Shown here: piece by piece, positions 35,519-44,788 of the stretch
Position numbering within the stretch: the first letter of the stretch is position 1
How the letters are laid out: every line of letters begins with the position of its first letter
From: Halorhabdus utahensis DSM 12940
GTDB taxonomy: Archaea > Halobacteriota > Halobacteria > Halobacteriales > Haloarculaceae
Direction: 5' to 3'
Length of the DNA: 64,000 bases
Assembly: GCF_000023945.1 (NCBI RefSeq)
Contig: NC_013158.1
Coordinates: 868,001 to 932,000 of the forward strand
Program-made: the position numbers and the translations under genes
The notes under the pieces: generated by a model
Told to the model about the DNA's origin: nothing
Database searches by the model: none
The model's input: the letters and a program-made list of their open reading frames with translations, nothing else

Positions 35519-35902
35519 ATGGTTGACTTCACTGTCGCCGTGGCCGATCCGGACACGGGCGAAACCCATCAGGTCGACATCGACGGACAGGACGCCAATC
35601 GCTTCGTGGGCCGAGAGCTCGGCGACGAGGTCGAAGGGAGTGCGATCGGTCTCGACGGCTTCACCCTGGAACTGACTGGCGGATCCGACGACGCCGGCCG
35701 CCCGCTCCGGGCGGACGTCCGTGGGCCGAATCTCAAGTCGATCCTGCTCGAGGGCGGGACCGGGTTCAGCCCCGAGCGCGACGGCGAACGCAAGCGTGTC
35801 ACCGTCCGTGGCCGGGAGATCAGCGACGCAGTCAGACAGCTGAACGTAACGATCGTCGAACACGGCGACGGCGACGTGGCCGACCTGCTCACCGAAGAGT
35901 GA
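35519..35902 (+). CDS. rps6e: 30S ribosomal protein S6e
   Basis: The 127-residue product is archaeal S6e, a small-subunit protein. Diagnostic are [20 protein letters not shown] and [27 protein letters not shown]. It has the short archaeal length without the eukaryotic phosphorylated tail. It has its own promoter and sits inside the chemotaxis island, which is a matter of gene order rather than function. Confidence 0.97.
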   Translation: MVDFTVAVADPDTGETHQVDIDGQDANRFVGRELGDEVEGSAIGLDGFTLELTGGSDDAGRPLRADVRGPNLKSILLEGGTGFSPERDGERKRVTVRGREISDAVRQLNVTIVEHGDGDVADLLTEE

Positions 35903-36051
35903 CGTCACTGGAGCGAGGACCGCTCCACGAGAAGTCACGGCGTCTGCGATACGCCGAGTAGCGAGGGTCACCGTGCGTTCTCTCGATTGATATTCGCACG
36001 TAACGCTCAATAGTTGGCCAGTCCTATCGAGGGATAGACAGACGAGAATCC

Positions 36052-36927
36052 ATGTCGGAATCAGTCATCGCGGATTTCGTCGCCTCGTTCAATTCCGAGC
36101 GCTCGGCTCGCGCCGAGCCCGTCAAGGGGCGGGTGCTCCTCAGCCAGAAGCGGCTGGTGCTCGCGGCGGACGACTCGAAGACGACGATTCCGCTCTCGTC
36201 GATTTTCGACGTCGCAGTCGGGCATGTCCCCCCCGATCTCGGTGACTTTTTCGATTCGACGGTGACAGTGGCCTTCGAAAAGGGAAACGACCGCTTCGTC
36301 GCCGTGGTCGAGGCCGACGACGACACGATCGAGAAGTTCTCGACGGTGCTGTTCAAGGCCCTGCTCAACGGGACCGACACGACGGTCCAGCACCCCGCAG
36401 AGATCGGTGGCCGGGTGACCGATTCCGAGTACGTCCCCGCGAAGCTGTTCCTCGATCCGAAAGGCGTGAAGTTCAAACGACAGGGTGACACCGTCACGGT
36501 GTCGCTCGCAGCAGTCACGAAGTTCGAGCGTTCGACCAGGGAGATCGCTGGCTCGGAACGTGCCGTCCTGTCCGTACGACATATGCCGGATGGCCAGGCG
36601 ATGACGACCGTGGCAGCGATCCCCTCCGCCCGGAAGCTCAGTCTCCTGGGCCGGTACCTTCGGCTGGAGTACTCCGATCTCATGGCCGAACTCAAGGACA
36701 TCGAGCTCGCGGACCCGGAGATCGAACTCCTGGTTGCGGTGTACTCGACCGGCGATATGGACGGGATCCCGCTCGCGAACGTCCTAGACCGCGAGGCCAG
36801 CGAAGTGACGATGCTCGTCAACGACCTCTCGGAGAAGGACCTGCTCACGACCGGAGAGGCGGGACCGACGCTCACGCCGAAAGGCCGGGTCGTGGTCAAT
36901 CGCCACCTCGAAGACGTCAACGAATGA
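36052..36927 (+). CDS. cheF: archaeal chemotaxis adaptor CheF
   Basis: The 291-residue protein belongs to the former DUF439 family, now CheF. In Halobacterium CheF binds phosphorylated CheY and contacts the archaellum motor. The N-terminal two-thirds consist of beta-rich PH-like repeats (VKGRVLLSQKRLVLAADD, then YVPAKLFLDPKGVKFK); the C-terminal 80 residues are a winged-helix-like domain (ELLVAVYSTGDMDGIPLANVL ... LTPKGRVVV). A second CheF gene converges on it 24 bp away. Confidence 0.9.
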   Translation: MSESVIADFVASFNSERSARAEPVKGRVLLSQKRLVLAADDSKTTIPLSSIFDVAVGHVPPDLGDFFDSTVTVAFEKGNDRFVAVVEADDDTIEKFSTVLFKALLNGTDTTVQHPAEIGGRVTDSEYVPAKLFLDPKGVKFKRQGDTVTVSLAAVTKFERSTREIAGSERAVLSVRHMPDGQAMTTVAAIPSARKLSLLGRYLRLEYSDLMAELKDIELADPEIELLVAVYSTGDMDGIPLANVLDREASEVTMLVNDLSEKDLLTTGEAGPTLTPKGRVVVNRHLEDVNE

Positions 36928-36951
36928 CATCCTCCTCGCCGACCGCGAGGG

Positions 36952-37815
36952 TCACTGATCCGCGATGACTTCGCTCGCGATCGATCGACCCCTGGGTTTG
37001 AGTCCGACCTCCCGTCGGGTTCGCTTCTGTTTCACCACGCCCTGTTCGGCGAGTTGATCGAAGATATCCTCGACCTCCGCGATATCCAGACCCACAAAAT
37101 CGGGGATCTCGAACGGAGAAACACCCGAATAGAGCGCCATCAACACTTCGCGTTCCGCGTCGCTCAACTCGAGGTCGGACTCGACGTGTTGGTCCCCGGA
37201 GCGAAGCAACGACGCGAGGATCGAGCAGTCACTCGCCGACCCTGACAGATAGGTTTTGACGCTCGTCCCGTCGATGGCATGTTCGACTTCGAGGACGCTC
37301 CGCTGTTTCTCCAGAACGGTACGTTCGGTCTCGTCGATGGTGCCGACGTCGCTGAGTTCGATCTCGACGAACTGCCCGCTCGAGATCGCAAGTTCGACGG
37401 ATTCCTCGCCGACTTTGATCCGCGCTTTCTCCCAGGGGGCGTCCTGGACGACGCCACCCTTGACCGCGGGGTGTTTCGCGAGGACGACCTGTTGATCCAG
37501 GCGGGCGCTGTAGATCTCTGACGCGAACTCGTCCACGTCGGACGGAGAGAGCAACAGCACGTCCCGGCCAGTCTGAACCGAGACGTATCCCGAAACGTTG
37601 GCGATCGCCTCATTGACGTTTTTCCGGGTCTTGACGCTCCGGATCTCCGCGAGAGAGACCGTTTTCTTGCCCTCGTTGCTCGCCAGTACCAGACGCTTGT
37701 TCGAGAGCAGAATCCGGCCCGGGAGCCACTCGACGTCGTTGAGTTTGCGGCCATTCTCGACTACCTGGACGAATTTGCCCCGGCTGTCGGCGAGTTTGCG
37801 TTCACCCTCGCTCAT
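36952..37815 (-). CDS. cheF: archaeal chemotaxis adaptor CheF (second copy)
   Basis: The 287-residue paralogue of the neighbouring CheF has the same layout: beta-rich N-terminal part (LPGRILLSNKRLVLASNEGK) and C-terminal winged helix (EVLMALYSGVSPFEIPDFVG ... LKPRGRS). It closes the minus-strand cheB-cheA-cheR-HEAT-cheF operon, 70 bp after the HEAT gene. Halobacterium also has two CheF proteins in its che region, where loss of one affects motor switching; each paralogue may serve a different partner. Confidence 0.9.
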   Translation of the reverse strand: MSEGERKLADSRGKFVQVVENGRKLNDVEWLPGRILLSNKRLVLASNEGKKTVSLAEIRSVKTRKNVNEAIANVSGYVSVQTGRDVLLLSPSDVDEFASEIYSARLDQQVVLAKHPAVKGGVVQDAPWEKARIKVGEESVELAISSGQFVEIELSDVGTIDETERTVLEKQRSVLEVEHAIDGTSVKTYLSGSASDCSILASLLRSGDQHVESDLELSDAEREVLMALYSGVSPFEIPDFVGLDIAEVEDIFDQLAEQGVVKQKRTRREVGLKPRGRSIASEVIADQ

Positions 37816-37885
37816 CGGAATGGACGCCTCGTGTCAGGAAGTTGGCGGCCCCTCGTATTAACGTCTCGGCTCCCGCAGTGACAGG

Positions 37886-39112
37886 TCACAGTCGCCCTCC
37901 GAGCTTTGAGATGGCCGAGAACGCGCGTTTGCGTATCTCTTCGTTGTCGGTCTCGTCGATCAGCGTGTCCAGCGTCTCTCGCGACCGGTCGCCACCGACC
38001 TTCCCCAATGCAAAGATCGCCTGGGTCCGGGCCTGTGTCGGGCGCTCATCGTCCGTGACGACGTCGAGAAGACGGCGCTCGACGCTGACGTCTTCAAGTT
38101 CAGTCAGACTGGTCGCCGCGAACTGTGAGGTCATCTGATCGTCGTCGTCGAGCGCCGCGATCATCGCGTCGAGGACCCGATCGTCAGGTTCGGTGACGAC
38201 CCGGCCGAGTAGCCACGCCGTGTTCCGGCGCTGTGCGACCTGGGTCCCCTCCTCCAAAATCTCGACCAGTGGAGCTACGACGCTGTCGTCGTCAGTCTCG
38301 CTCAACCGGTCGACGATCGTCTCGCGGATCTCGTGACTCTTCTGTGTGGGGACGTTCGCGAGCAATTGAATGATCGAATAGACGGCCGTCCGCCGAACGG
38401 TCGCCGCATCGTCACCGAGTGCATTGACCAGCGCATCGACGGGCGCGGCGTTATCGAAGTTACCGAAAGCGTTGACCGCGATCCGGCGGACACGCTCCGC
38501 TGGATCGTCGTAGAGGTCGAGCAGGGCCTGGAGTGCCTGTCGGTTCCCGATCTGTCCGAGTGCCTCGGCGGCTTCCCGCCGGACGACGCCGGCGTCGTCC
38601 GTCAACAGGGATTCAAGCGGCTCCGTCGCCCGCGGGTCGCCGATCGACCCGCACGCCCTGGCAGCCCGCGCACGCACTCGGGGATCAGGATCGGTAAACC
38701 GCCCGACAAGTGGTTCGATCGCATCGGTGTCACCGAACTGCCCGAGGCCGTTGGCGGCGGCCATCCGGAGTTCGGGCACGTCGGCTTCGAGTGCGTTGAC
38801 GAAGGCCTTCGCGCGCACCCAGTCCGCTTCGCCACCCTCGAAGTCGACCCCCGCCATCGACTCGATGAGTGCCTCGATGGCATCTTGGCCGAGTTCGTCG
38901 AGGGAGTCGACTGCCGCGGCAGTCACCATGCCCGAATCGTCAGTTTCAGCAGCCTCGACGAGTGCACTCACGACATCCCGCCGATCCGCATGCTCGTCGA
39001 ACTCCCCGAGCATCGACGCGGTGCGCATCCGAACCTCCTCGTTGTCGCTCTCCCGGAGGAGCCTGATGAGTTCCTGGACGTCGCCCTCGCGCTGGAGTTC
39101 GAACAGAGACAT
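37886..39112 (-). CDS. HEAT-repeat protein of the chemotaxis operon
   Basis: The 408-residue protein is built almost entirely of about 11-12 PBS-lyase-type HEAT repeats (units such as PELRMAAANGLGQFGDTDAIEPL and DPRVRARAARACGSIGDPRATEPL). Such repeats form a curved scaffold for protein contacts. A HEAT_PBS protein lies beside the CheF genes of Halobacterium and was found linked to the Che/CheF interaction network. It starts 1 bp after the cheR stop. A scaffold role between CheF and other Che proteins is likely. Confidence 0.88.
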   Translation of the reverse strand: MSLFELQREGDVQELIRLLRESDNEEVRMRTASMLGEFDEHADRRDVVSALVEAAETDDSGMVTAAAVDSLDELGQDAIEALIESMAGVDFEGGEADWVRAKAFVNALEADVPELRMAAANGLGQFGDTDAIEPLVGRFTDPDPRVRARAARACGSIGDPRATEPLESLLTDDAGVVRREAAEALGQIGNRQALQALLDLYDDPAERVRRIAVNAFGNFDNAAPVDALVNALGDDAATVRRTAVYSIIQLLANVPTQKSHEIRETIVDRLSETDDDSVVAPLVEILEEGTQVAQRRNTAWLLGRVVTEPDDRVLDAMIAALDDDDQMTSQFAATSLTELEDVSVERRLLDVVTDDERPTQARTQAIFALGKVGGDRSRETLDTLIDETDNEEIRKRAFSAISKLGGRL

Positions 39113-39113
39113 G

Positions 39114-39929
39114 CTACACCCTGGTGTAGATGCGACGCTGTTTGTCGACCGATTCGAACGTCCCCCGACACTGGTTCGGGATCGTCTCGGTCATCCCGAT
39201 CATGAGATAGCCGCCGCTCCGGAGGGACTCGCTGATCGTCTCGAAGATGGGTTCCTTGAACGACGAGTCGATGTAGATGAGGAAGTTCCGACACAGCATG
39301 AGGTCGAACTCGCCCTGCGGGTCCCCGCGGATGAGATCGTGTTGCTCGAAGGAGACCATCTCGCGGATCGAGTCCCGGACGGTGAACGTATCGCCGTCGC
39401 GGTCGATATACGGCGACACGTCCGACAGCGGTTCGAGTTCGGCCTCGATGTCGGTCGTCTGTGACGTCTCGTAGACGCCCGCCCGCGCTTCGGCCAGGAT
39501 ATCCGGATTGATATCCGTCGCGAGGATGTCCAGACGGCGTTCGTCGATCTGGGCGTCGTCCCGTGCAAGCATCGCCAGGGAATACGGCTCCCGCCCGTCC
39601 GCACACGGGGCACTCCAGACCCGGACCGTCCGGTGGTCCGTAGTGAGCTCACGGAGGACGTCACGGAGGCGTTCCCAGGCCTCCGGGTTCCGGAAGAACC
39701 CGGTGACGTTGATCGACAGGGAATCCATCAATGCCTCGGCCTCGTCGCCGTCGCGTTTCAGCAGTCGCTCGTACGCGCGGTAGTCATCGCTGTCGGTCCG
39801 GCGGATCCGGGCCGTGATCCGTCGGTCGAGATAGGCGTCGTTGTAGAAATCCGTCTCGAAGTCGAGCTCCGACCCGATATACTCGAGCAGCGACCGGAAC
39901 CCACGCGGTGACCCTGATCTGCGACTCAT
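39114..39929 (-). CDS. cheR: chemotaxis protein methyltransferase CheR
   Basis: The 271-residue protein has the N-terminal helical CheR domain (about 10-75) and a SAM-binding methyltransferase domain. The latter carries RVWSAPCADGREPYSLAML (motif I, with the usual GxxxGEEPYS changed to CADGREPYS), ATDINPDIL, and FDLMLCRNFLIYID. It methylates glutamates of chemoreceptors for adaptation, opposed by CheB. It lies 41 bp after cheA and 1 bp before the HEAT gene. Confidence 0.94.
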   Translation of the reverse strand: MSRRSGSPRGFRSLLEYIGSELDFETDFYNDAYLDRRITARIRRTDSDDYRAYERLLKRDGDEAEALMDSLSINVTGFFRNPEAWERLRDVLRELTTDHRTVRVWSAPCADGREPYSLAMLARDDAQIDERRLDILATDINPDILAEARAGVYETSQTTDIEAELEPLSDVSPYIDRDGDTFTVRDSIREMVSFEQHDLIRGDPQGEFDLMLCRNFLIYIDSSFKEPIFETISESLRSGGYLMIGMTETIPNQCRGTFESVDKQRRIYTRV

Positions 39930-39970
39930 CGTCCCCTCGTCAGTGAGTGAGTGTCAATTGTCATGTAGTA

Positions 39971-41983
39971 TCACAGTGTGACGACGTCGAGAATGTGCAC
40001 GATGTTCCCGTCGCCGATCACCGCAGTTCCGGAGAGCCCCGGGGTTCCAGAGAGCAGTCCCTCCAGCGGTTTGACCACGACTTCCTCCTGGCTGTTGACC
40101 TCGTCACAGTGGAGTGCGACTTTGCGTTCAGATTCCCTGACGCGGATCAGCATCCCGTCGCCGTTCGTGCGTTCGCCGGGGACGTCGAAGGCCTCGTCGA
40201 GGTGGATGATCGGGTAGATCTCGTCGTTGTGTTTGATGACCTCGTTGCCGTTGATCTCGCGCGCCTCCCCGGCGTCGGTGATCTCGTCGACGTTCTTGAT
40301 CGGGATCCCGTACTGTTCGTCGCCCACCTGGATGAACAGCACCTTCACGATCGCCATCGTCACCGGGAGCCGCAGCGAGACGGTCGTCCCCTCGTCGGGT
40401 TCGCTCTCGACGTTGACCGAACCGTCCAGTTGCGAGACGGTCTCGTGGACGACGTCCATCCCGACGCCGCGGCCGCTCGTCCCCGTCACTTCCTCGGCCG
40501 TCGAGAAGCCGGGGTGGAAGGTGAGATCGTAGATCGCCGAGTCGTCCATCCGGTCGAGTTCGTCGGCCGACCGGATGCCCTGCTTGCGGGCCTGCTCGCG
40601 GATCGCCTCGACGTCCAAGCCCGCACCGTCGTCTTCGACGGAGATGACGACGTGATCACGCTCCCGGCGGGCACGCAACTCGATCGAACCCTCCCGGGAC
40701 TTGCCCTTGCGCTCGCGTTCCGCCGGCGGTTCGATCCCATGATCCACGGCGTTCCGGAGGATGTGCATCAACGGATCGGAGATCTCGGTCAGGATCGTCC
40801 GATCGAGTTCGATGTCCTCGCCCTCGATCGAGAAGTCGATCTCCTTGCCGAGGTCCCGCGAGAGATCCCGCACGAGACGGGGGAACTTCCCGACGACCTT
40901 CCCCAGCGGGATCAGCCGCATGTCCATGACGGTGTTCTGGAGGCTCGCCGTGATCTTGTCGAGTTCGTTGAGGGTCTCGCCGGTCGAATCGACGTTGTTC
41001 TGTTCGGCCGCCCGGCGAAGTTTGATCCGGCTAGTCACAAGCTGTTCGACCAGGCCGTGTAAGTCGTCGAGCTGATCGACGTCGACCCGGACGGATTTGA
41101 TCTCGTCCACAGCGGTCTCGGAGGCACTCGACGACGTGGACGCGCTGGTACCGGCGTCGTCCGTGGCTCCCGTCTCATCCGCCGTGTCTGCAGCCGCGAC
41201 TGCCTCCGAGACGTCCTGTACGGTCGCGGATTCGACGGGACCGACGTCGTCGACCGCTGCCCGAACTGTCGATTCGTCGGCGGCCGCGAACACGGCGAAC
41301 GTTTCGTCGAACACGCCGTTCTCGATCTCGTCTGTGGATGGATCGGTCGCCACAACGTCGAGGGCGTCCTCGATGGCGTCCAGCGCCAGCATCGCGTCGA
41401 CGCCCTGCATGTCTCCGCCGCCGATGTCGACGTCCGCAAGCGTGACAGTGCCCGATTCCGGCTCGGGAACGTCCACACGATCGAGGATCGGTTCGACATC
41501 GATCGAAGGCCCGGATGCCGAGGTGTCGCCCTCGGCCCCGGCGTCGACGTCACCATCCGAACCGGACGACCGACCGTCGTCACTCGCTGCACCGGCGGCG
41601 TCGGGACCGTCTTCCATGACTGCACGGATGTCCTCGACCCGGTCGGCCGTGTCGGCGGACGGTTCACCGTTCGCTTCGATCTCGGTGACGATGGCTTCGA
41701 TGTCGTCGACACCGGCGAACACGAGATCCATGATCTCCGGCGTGACGTCCATGTCGCCCTGGCGGATGGCATCGAGGAGGTCCTCGATCGCGTGGGCGAG
41801 GTCGCTGGCGTCGTCGAATCCCATCGCGCCGAAGTTCCCCTTCAGCGTGTGGGCTGTTCGGAAGATCGAATCCATCGCCGCCTGATCGCTGGGGTCCGAT
41901 TCAAGTTCGAGTAACGAGTTGTTCAACTCCGTGATTGCCTCCTCGCTCTCGCGAATGAAGGCGTCGAGATATTGTTCGTCCAT
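39971..41983 (-). CDS. cheA: chemotaxis histidine kinase CheA
   Basis: The 670-residue kinase has P1 (about 1-110, phospho-acceptor H45 in FRTAHTLKGN), an acidic linker with a P2-like domain (about 170-280), dimerisation helices (about 300-365, VDQLDDLHGLVEQLV), an ATPase domain (about 370-525, LRNAVDHGIE, DDGAGLD, GRGVGMDVV) and a CheW-like domain (about 535-670). It phosphorylates CheY and CheB in response to transducers. The linker is very rich in Asp, Ala, Ser and Thr. It begins 5 bp after cheB. Confidence 0.96.
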   Translation of the reverse strand: MDEQYLDAFIRESEEAITELNNSLLELESDPSDQAAMDSIFRTAHTLKGNFGAMGFDDASDLAHAIEDLLDAIRQGDMDVTPEIMDLVFAGVDDIEAIVTEIEANGEPSADTADRVEDIRAVMEDGPDAAGAASDDGRSSGSDGDVDAGAEGDTSASGPSIDVEPILDRVDVPEPESGTVTLADVDIGGGDMQGVDAMLALDAIEDALDVVATDPSTDEIENGVFDETFAVFAAADESTVRAAVDDVGPVESATVQDVSEAVAAADTADETGATDDAGTSASTSSSASETAVDEIKSVRVDVDQLDDLHGLVEQLVTSRIKLRRAAEQNNVDSTGETLNELDKITASLQNTVMDMRLIPLGKVVGKFPRLVRDLSRDLGKEIDFSIEGEDIELDRTILTEISDPLMHILRNAVDHGIEPPAERERKGKSREGSIELRARRERDHVVISVEDDGAGLDVEAIREQARKQGIRSADELDRMDDSAIYDLTFHPGFSTAEEVTGTSGRGVGMDVVHETVSQLDGSVNVESEPDEGTTVSLRLPVTMAIVKVLFIQVGDEQYGIPIKNVDEITDAGEAREINGNEVIKHNDEIYPIIHLDEAFDVPGERTNGDGMLIRVRESERKVALHCDEVNSQEEVVVKPLEGLLSGTPGLSGTAVIGDGNIVHILDVVTL

Positions 41984-41988
41984 ATGGG

Positions 41989-43053
41989 TTAGTGCACCTC
42001 CGCGTTGATCGCGTCGAGAATCCGGTCCGAGAGGGTATCGAGTGGACAGATGGCGTCGACCTGTCCGGTCTCGACGGCCCGCTTCGGCATGCCGTAGACG
42101 GCCGAGGACGCTTCGTCCTGTGCGAGGGTCGTCCCACCCGCAGCCTTGATCGCCCGAATCCCAGCGGCACCGTCAGTTCCCATGCCGGTGAGAATGACAC
42201 CGACCAGCGGGTCGTCGATGACCGCCGCAGCGCTCTCCATGGTCACGTCGACTGACGGACGGACGCTGTTGACGGGGTCGTCATCAGTCAGGGCCACGCG
42301 AAGCCGACCACTCCGGTAGTTCGAGACCTCCATGTGTCGGCCGCCAGCAGCGACCAGTGCTTCGCCGCCACCGATCCGGTCGCCGTCGCCAGCCTCCCGA
42401 ACGGTGTATTCGCTTCGTTTGTTCAGGCGCGTGGCGAAGCGGCCGGTGAAGTCCGTTGGCATATGCTGGACGACGAGGATCCGCAGATCCGCCGCGGCCG
42501 GCAGCTCCGAGAGAATCTGCTCGACGACTGTCGGTCCACCCGTCGAGGAGCCGATGACAAGCGTCGGGTTCTCGACGACGCTCCCCGGTTTGATCGTCGG
42601 TTCGGAAGCGCTCGCCGGCTCACTCCGCCCGGCGTCGGTCGTCACGTCGACCTCGGCGACCGAGAGCACCATATCGACGAGCTGTTCTTTCAGTCGCGAC
42701 ATCTCCATCGACACTTCGCCGCCGGGTTTGGTGAAAAAGTCGACAGCGCCCTTCTCTAAGGCCTCGAACGTGACGTCCGCGTTTTCGTCAGTGTGGGCAC
42801 TGAGCATCAGGATCGGCGTCGGGCGCTCGGCCATGATCCGCTCGGCCGCCTCGATGCCGTTCATCTCCGGCATCTCGACGTCCATCGTCACGACGTCCGG
42901 TTCGTGCTCCCGAACGGCAGTGATCGCCGCACGGCCGTCTCTCGCCGTCGTGACAACCTCGATGCCGCCCTCTTCGAGGATGTCGGAAATGACGCTCCGC
43001 ATGAAGTGAGAGTCGTCGGCGACGACGGCCCGGGGCGATGATCGTGATGACAT
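41989..43053 (-). CDS. cheB: chemotaxis protein-glutamate methylesterase CheB
   Basis: The 354-residue protein has a receiver domain (1-120; acceptor D58 in TMDVEMPEMNG, Lys in FFTKPGG), a linker, and a methylesterase domain (about 160-350) with the catalytic Ser in VIGSSTGGPT, His in VVQHMP, and Asp in ILTGMGTDGAAG. It demethylates or deamidates receptors when phosphorylated by CheA. It is the first gene of the minus-strand che operon. A TATA-like box sits about 34 bp upstream. Confidence 0.96.
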   Translation of the reverse strand: MSSRSSPRAVVADDSHFMRSVISDILEEGGIEVVTTARDGRAAITAVREHEPDVVTMDVEMPEMNGIEAAERIMAERPTPILMLSAHTDENADVTFEALEKGAVDFFTKPGGEVSMEMSRLKEQLVDMVLSVAEVDVTTDAGRSEPASASEPTIKPGSVVENPTLVIGSSTGGPTVVEQILSELPAAADLRILVVQHMPTDFTGRFATRLNKRSEYTVREAGDGDRIGGGEALVAAGGRHMEVSNYRSGRLRVALTDDDPVNSVRPSVDVTMESAAAVIDDPLVGVILTGMGTDGAAGIRAIKAAGGTTLAQDEASSAVYGMPKRAVETGQVDAICPLDTLSDRILDAINAEVH

Positions 43054-43082
43054 GTTCCGTGTGCAGACCTGTATGGGGGCGG

Positions 43083-43090
43083 ATTTAAAT
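43083..43090 (-). promoter_or_regulatory. TATA-like box of the cheB operon
   Basis: ATTTAAAT, centred about 34 bp before the cheB ATG, predicts a leader of only a few bases. Confidence 0.5.
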
Positions 43091-43217
43091 GTGACCGACC
43101 GAACAGGAGCGGCCAGTCGACAGTCCGATCGGATCGATCTGTCTCCGGTGAAACCTTGCTAAACCGGGCAAATAAAGACTCCGGCGTCGTAATCATCGTT
43201 GATAACCCGGTGGACAC

Positions 43218-43225
43218 ACTTAAGG
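43218..43225 (+). promoter_or_regulatory. TATA-like box upstream of cheW
   Basis: ACTTAAGG would put transcription start near 43248, giving a leader of about 68 nt that carries the Shine-Dalgarno at 43303-43307. Confidence 0.35.
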
Positions 43226-43302
43226 TAGTTTTGCCGAAAGTCAGGATAGAGTCAGTCGGTGGCGGCAGGGGTACTCGGTAGACGAGTTCCGGTGCGCCGC
43301 CG

Positions 43303-43307
43303 GGAGG
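43303..43307 (+). promoter_or_regulatory. Shine-Dalgarno of cheW
   Basis: GGAGG lies 8 bp before ATG 43316 and decides that start over the GTG at 43259. Confidence 0.6.
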
Positions 43308-43315
43308 ACATACAG

Positions 43316-43741
43316 ATGACAGACACGATCGGCCAGGTACTCGAGTTCGAGCTCGGATCGGAAACGTACTGCGTGAGTATCGACCACGTCACCGAGATCG
43401 TCGACATCGGCGAGGTCACCAGCGTCCCGAACTCACCACGACACGTCCGGGGGGTCATGGACCTTCGGGGACGCACAACCTCGATCGTCGACCCCAAAAT
43501 AGTGTTCGGGATCAACGAGGACGGAGCGGAACGACGGATCATCGTCTTCGATCCCGAAATTATCGCCGACCAGGAGGCGGCAGGATGGCTCGTCGACGAG
43601 GTCCACCAGGTCAGACAGATCGACGAGGGCGATGTCGACGACTCACCCGGCGGCGCGGACTCGGCGTCGATCAAGGGCGTCGTCAAACGGGACGAGGGGT
43701 TCGTCATCTGGGTGGACCCGGTAGCCGTCCACGCCGAGTAA
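43316..43741 (+). CDS. cheW: chemotaxis coupling protein CheW
   Basis: The 141-residue single-domain CheW links chemoreceptors to CheA. It shows LEFELGSETYCVSIDHVTEIVD at the start, VPNSPRHVRGVMDLRGRTTSIVDP in the receptor- and CheA-contact region and VDEVHQVRQID. It is divergent from cheB, so the two transcripts share a 262 bp control region. The KaiC-like gene follows by 118 bp. Confidence 0.94.
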   Translation: MTDTIGQVLEFELGSETYCVSIDHVTEIVDIGEVTSVPNSPRHVRGVMDLRGRTTSIVDPKIVFGINEDGAERRIIVFDPEIIADQEAAGWLVDEVHQVRQIDEGDVDDSPGGADSASIKGVVKRDEGFVIWVDPVAVHAE

Positions 43742-43859
43742 ACCACGGAGGGAAATCCACTCCGCGTGAAACAGTAGACTGTCTGAGACGATCCGGAAGC
43801 CTTTTTCACTGGTGGCGACCCAACGTGGGGTAGATGACAACGTCCACGGGGTATCCACG

Positions 43860-44585
43860 ATGGTAGAACTCACCGAAACTGGCATTGACGGGCTCGATTC
43901 GATTCTCAACGGCGGTATCGTGACGAACTCGACGACACTGGTCGTCGGCACACCGGGGGCCGGCAAGAGCATCCTGGGGCTGCAGTTCATCTACAACGGC
44001 GTCACGCAGTCCGACGAACGCGGCATCTACCTCTCCTTCGAGGAGAACCGCGAAGATCTGACAGCGGCGGCCGAATCGATCGGCTTCGATCGGTGGTCGG
44101 AGTTCGAAGACAACGGCGACATCAAGGTCTACGACAAGCGCCGCCTCCTCCAGGAAAACAGCTTCACGGACACCCTCGATGTCCTCCTGGATGACATCCA
44201 AGACGGCGAATACGACCGGCTCGTGTTGGACTCACTGGCCATGTTCGAGTTGTTCTTTGACGACGACGCCGAACGCCGGACGTATCTCCTCAAGTTCACG
44301 GACATCCTGAAACAGAACGGCCTGACCAGCTTGCTGACCAACGAGCAGTCCACGGTGTTTCCCGACAACGACATCGGCTTGGAGAACTTCCTGACGGACG
44401 GCAACATCTATCTGATCCAGACGCCGACCGAGTCGGGAGTCAATCGGTACGTCTGGGTGGCGAAGATGCGCAAACAGGAGATCGAGACGGACATCTTCCC
44501 GATGGAGATCGCCCACGGGGGTATTCAGGTCCACGACAATGCGAGTGCGTTCTCGATGATGAACGACTCCGAGTCGCCGCTGTGA
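43860..44585 (+). CDS. KaiC-like RecA-superfamily ATPase
   Basis: The 241-residue single KaiC domain has Walker A GTPGAGKS (30-37), the catalytic Glu pair in YLSFEENRE, and Walker B RLVLDSLAMFEL. Cyanobacterial KaiC has two such domains and a phosphorylated Ser-Thr pair; that C-terminal site is not recognisable here. It is related in fold to ArlH, which switches by nucleotide binding. Its place after cheW suggests a link to taxis, perhaps signal or energy sensing; the role is inferred only from position. Confidence 0.85.
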   Translation: MVELTETGIDGLDSILNGGIVTNSTTLVVGTPGAGKSILGLQFIYNGVTQSDERGIYLSFEENREDLTAAAESIGFDRWSEFEDNGDIKVYDKRRLLQENSFTDTLDVLLDDIQDGEYDRLVLDSLAMFELFFDDDAERRTYLLKFTDILKQNGLTSLLTNEQSTVFPDNDIGLENFLTDGNIYLIQTPTESGVNRYVWVAKMRKQEIETDIFPMEIAHGGIQVHDNASAFSMMNDSESPL

Positions 44586-44726
44586 AGCAGTGAGTCCGAG
44601 CGGGACACGCAGAACCCACATTTGTTGGCGTTACCGGCAATGATAGACCGTTCTTATGGCTGAGAATGAGGGGTAGCGGGCTGCTGGAGCACAGTTCCAG
44701 TAAAAATAGAAATACTCGACGAGGGT

Positions 44727-44752
44727 GATTTCACGGCGATTTCATCGGCGAT
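44727..44752. repeat. two overlapping direct repeats before the HTH gene
   Basis: GATTTCACGGCGAT (44727-44740) and GATTTCATCGGCGAT (44738-44752) differ by one inserted T and share three bases. They end directly before the TATA-like box, as an operator would. Confidence 0.45.
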
Positions 44753-44753
44753 A

Positions 44754-44760
44754 CTTTTAT
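44754..44760 (+). promoter_or_regulatory. TATA-like box of the HTH regulator
   Basis: CTTTTAT is centred about 32 bp before ATG 44789; a leaderless or nearly leaderless transcript is expected. Confidence 0.5.
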
Positions 44761-44788
44761 CTTTACGCTGATTCATATTCTGATAACG

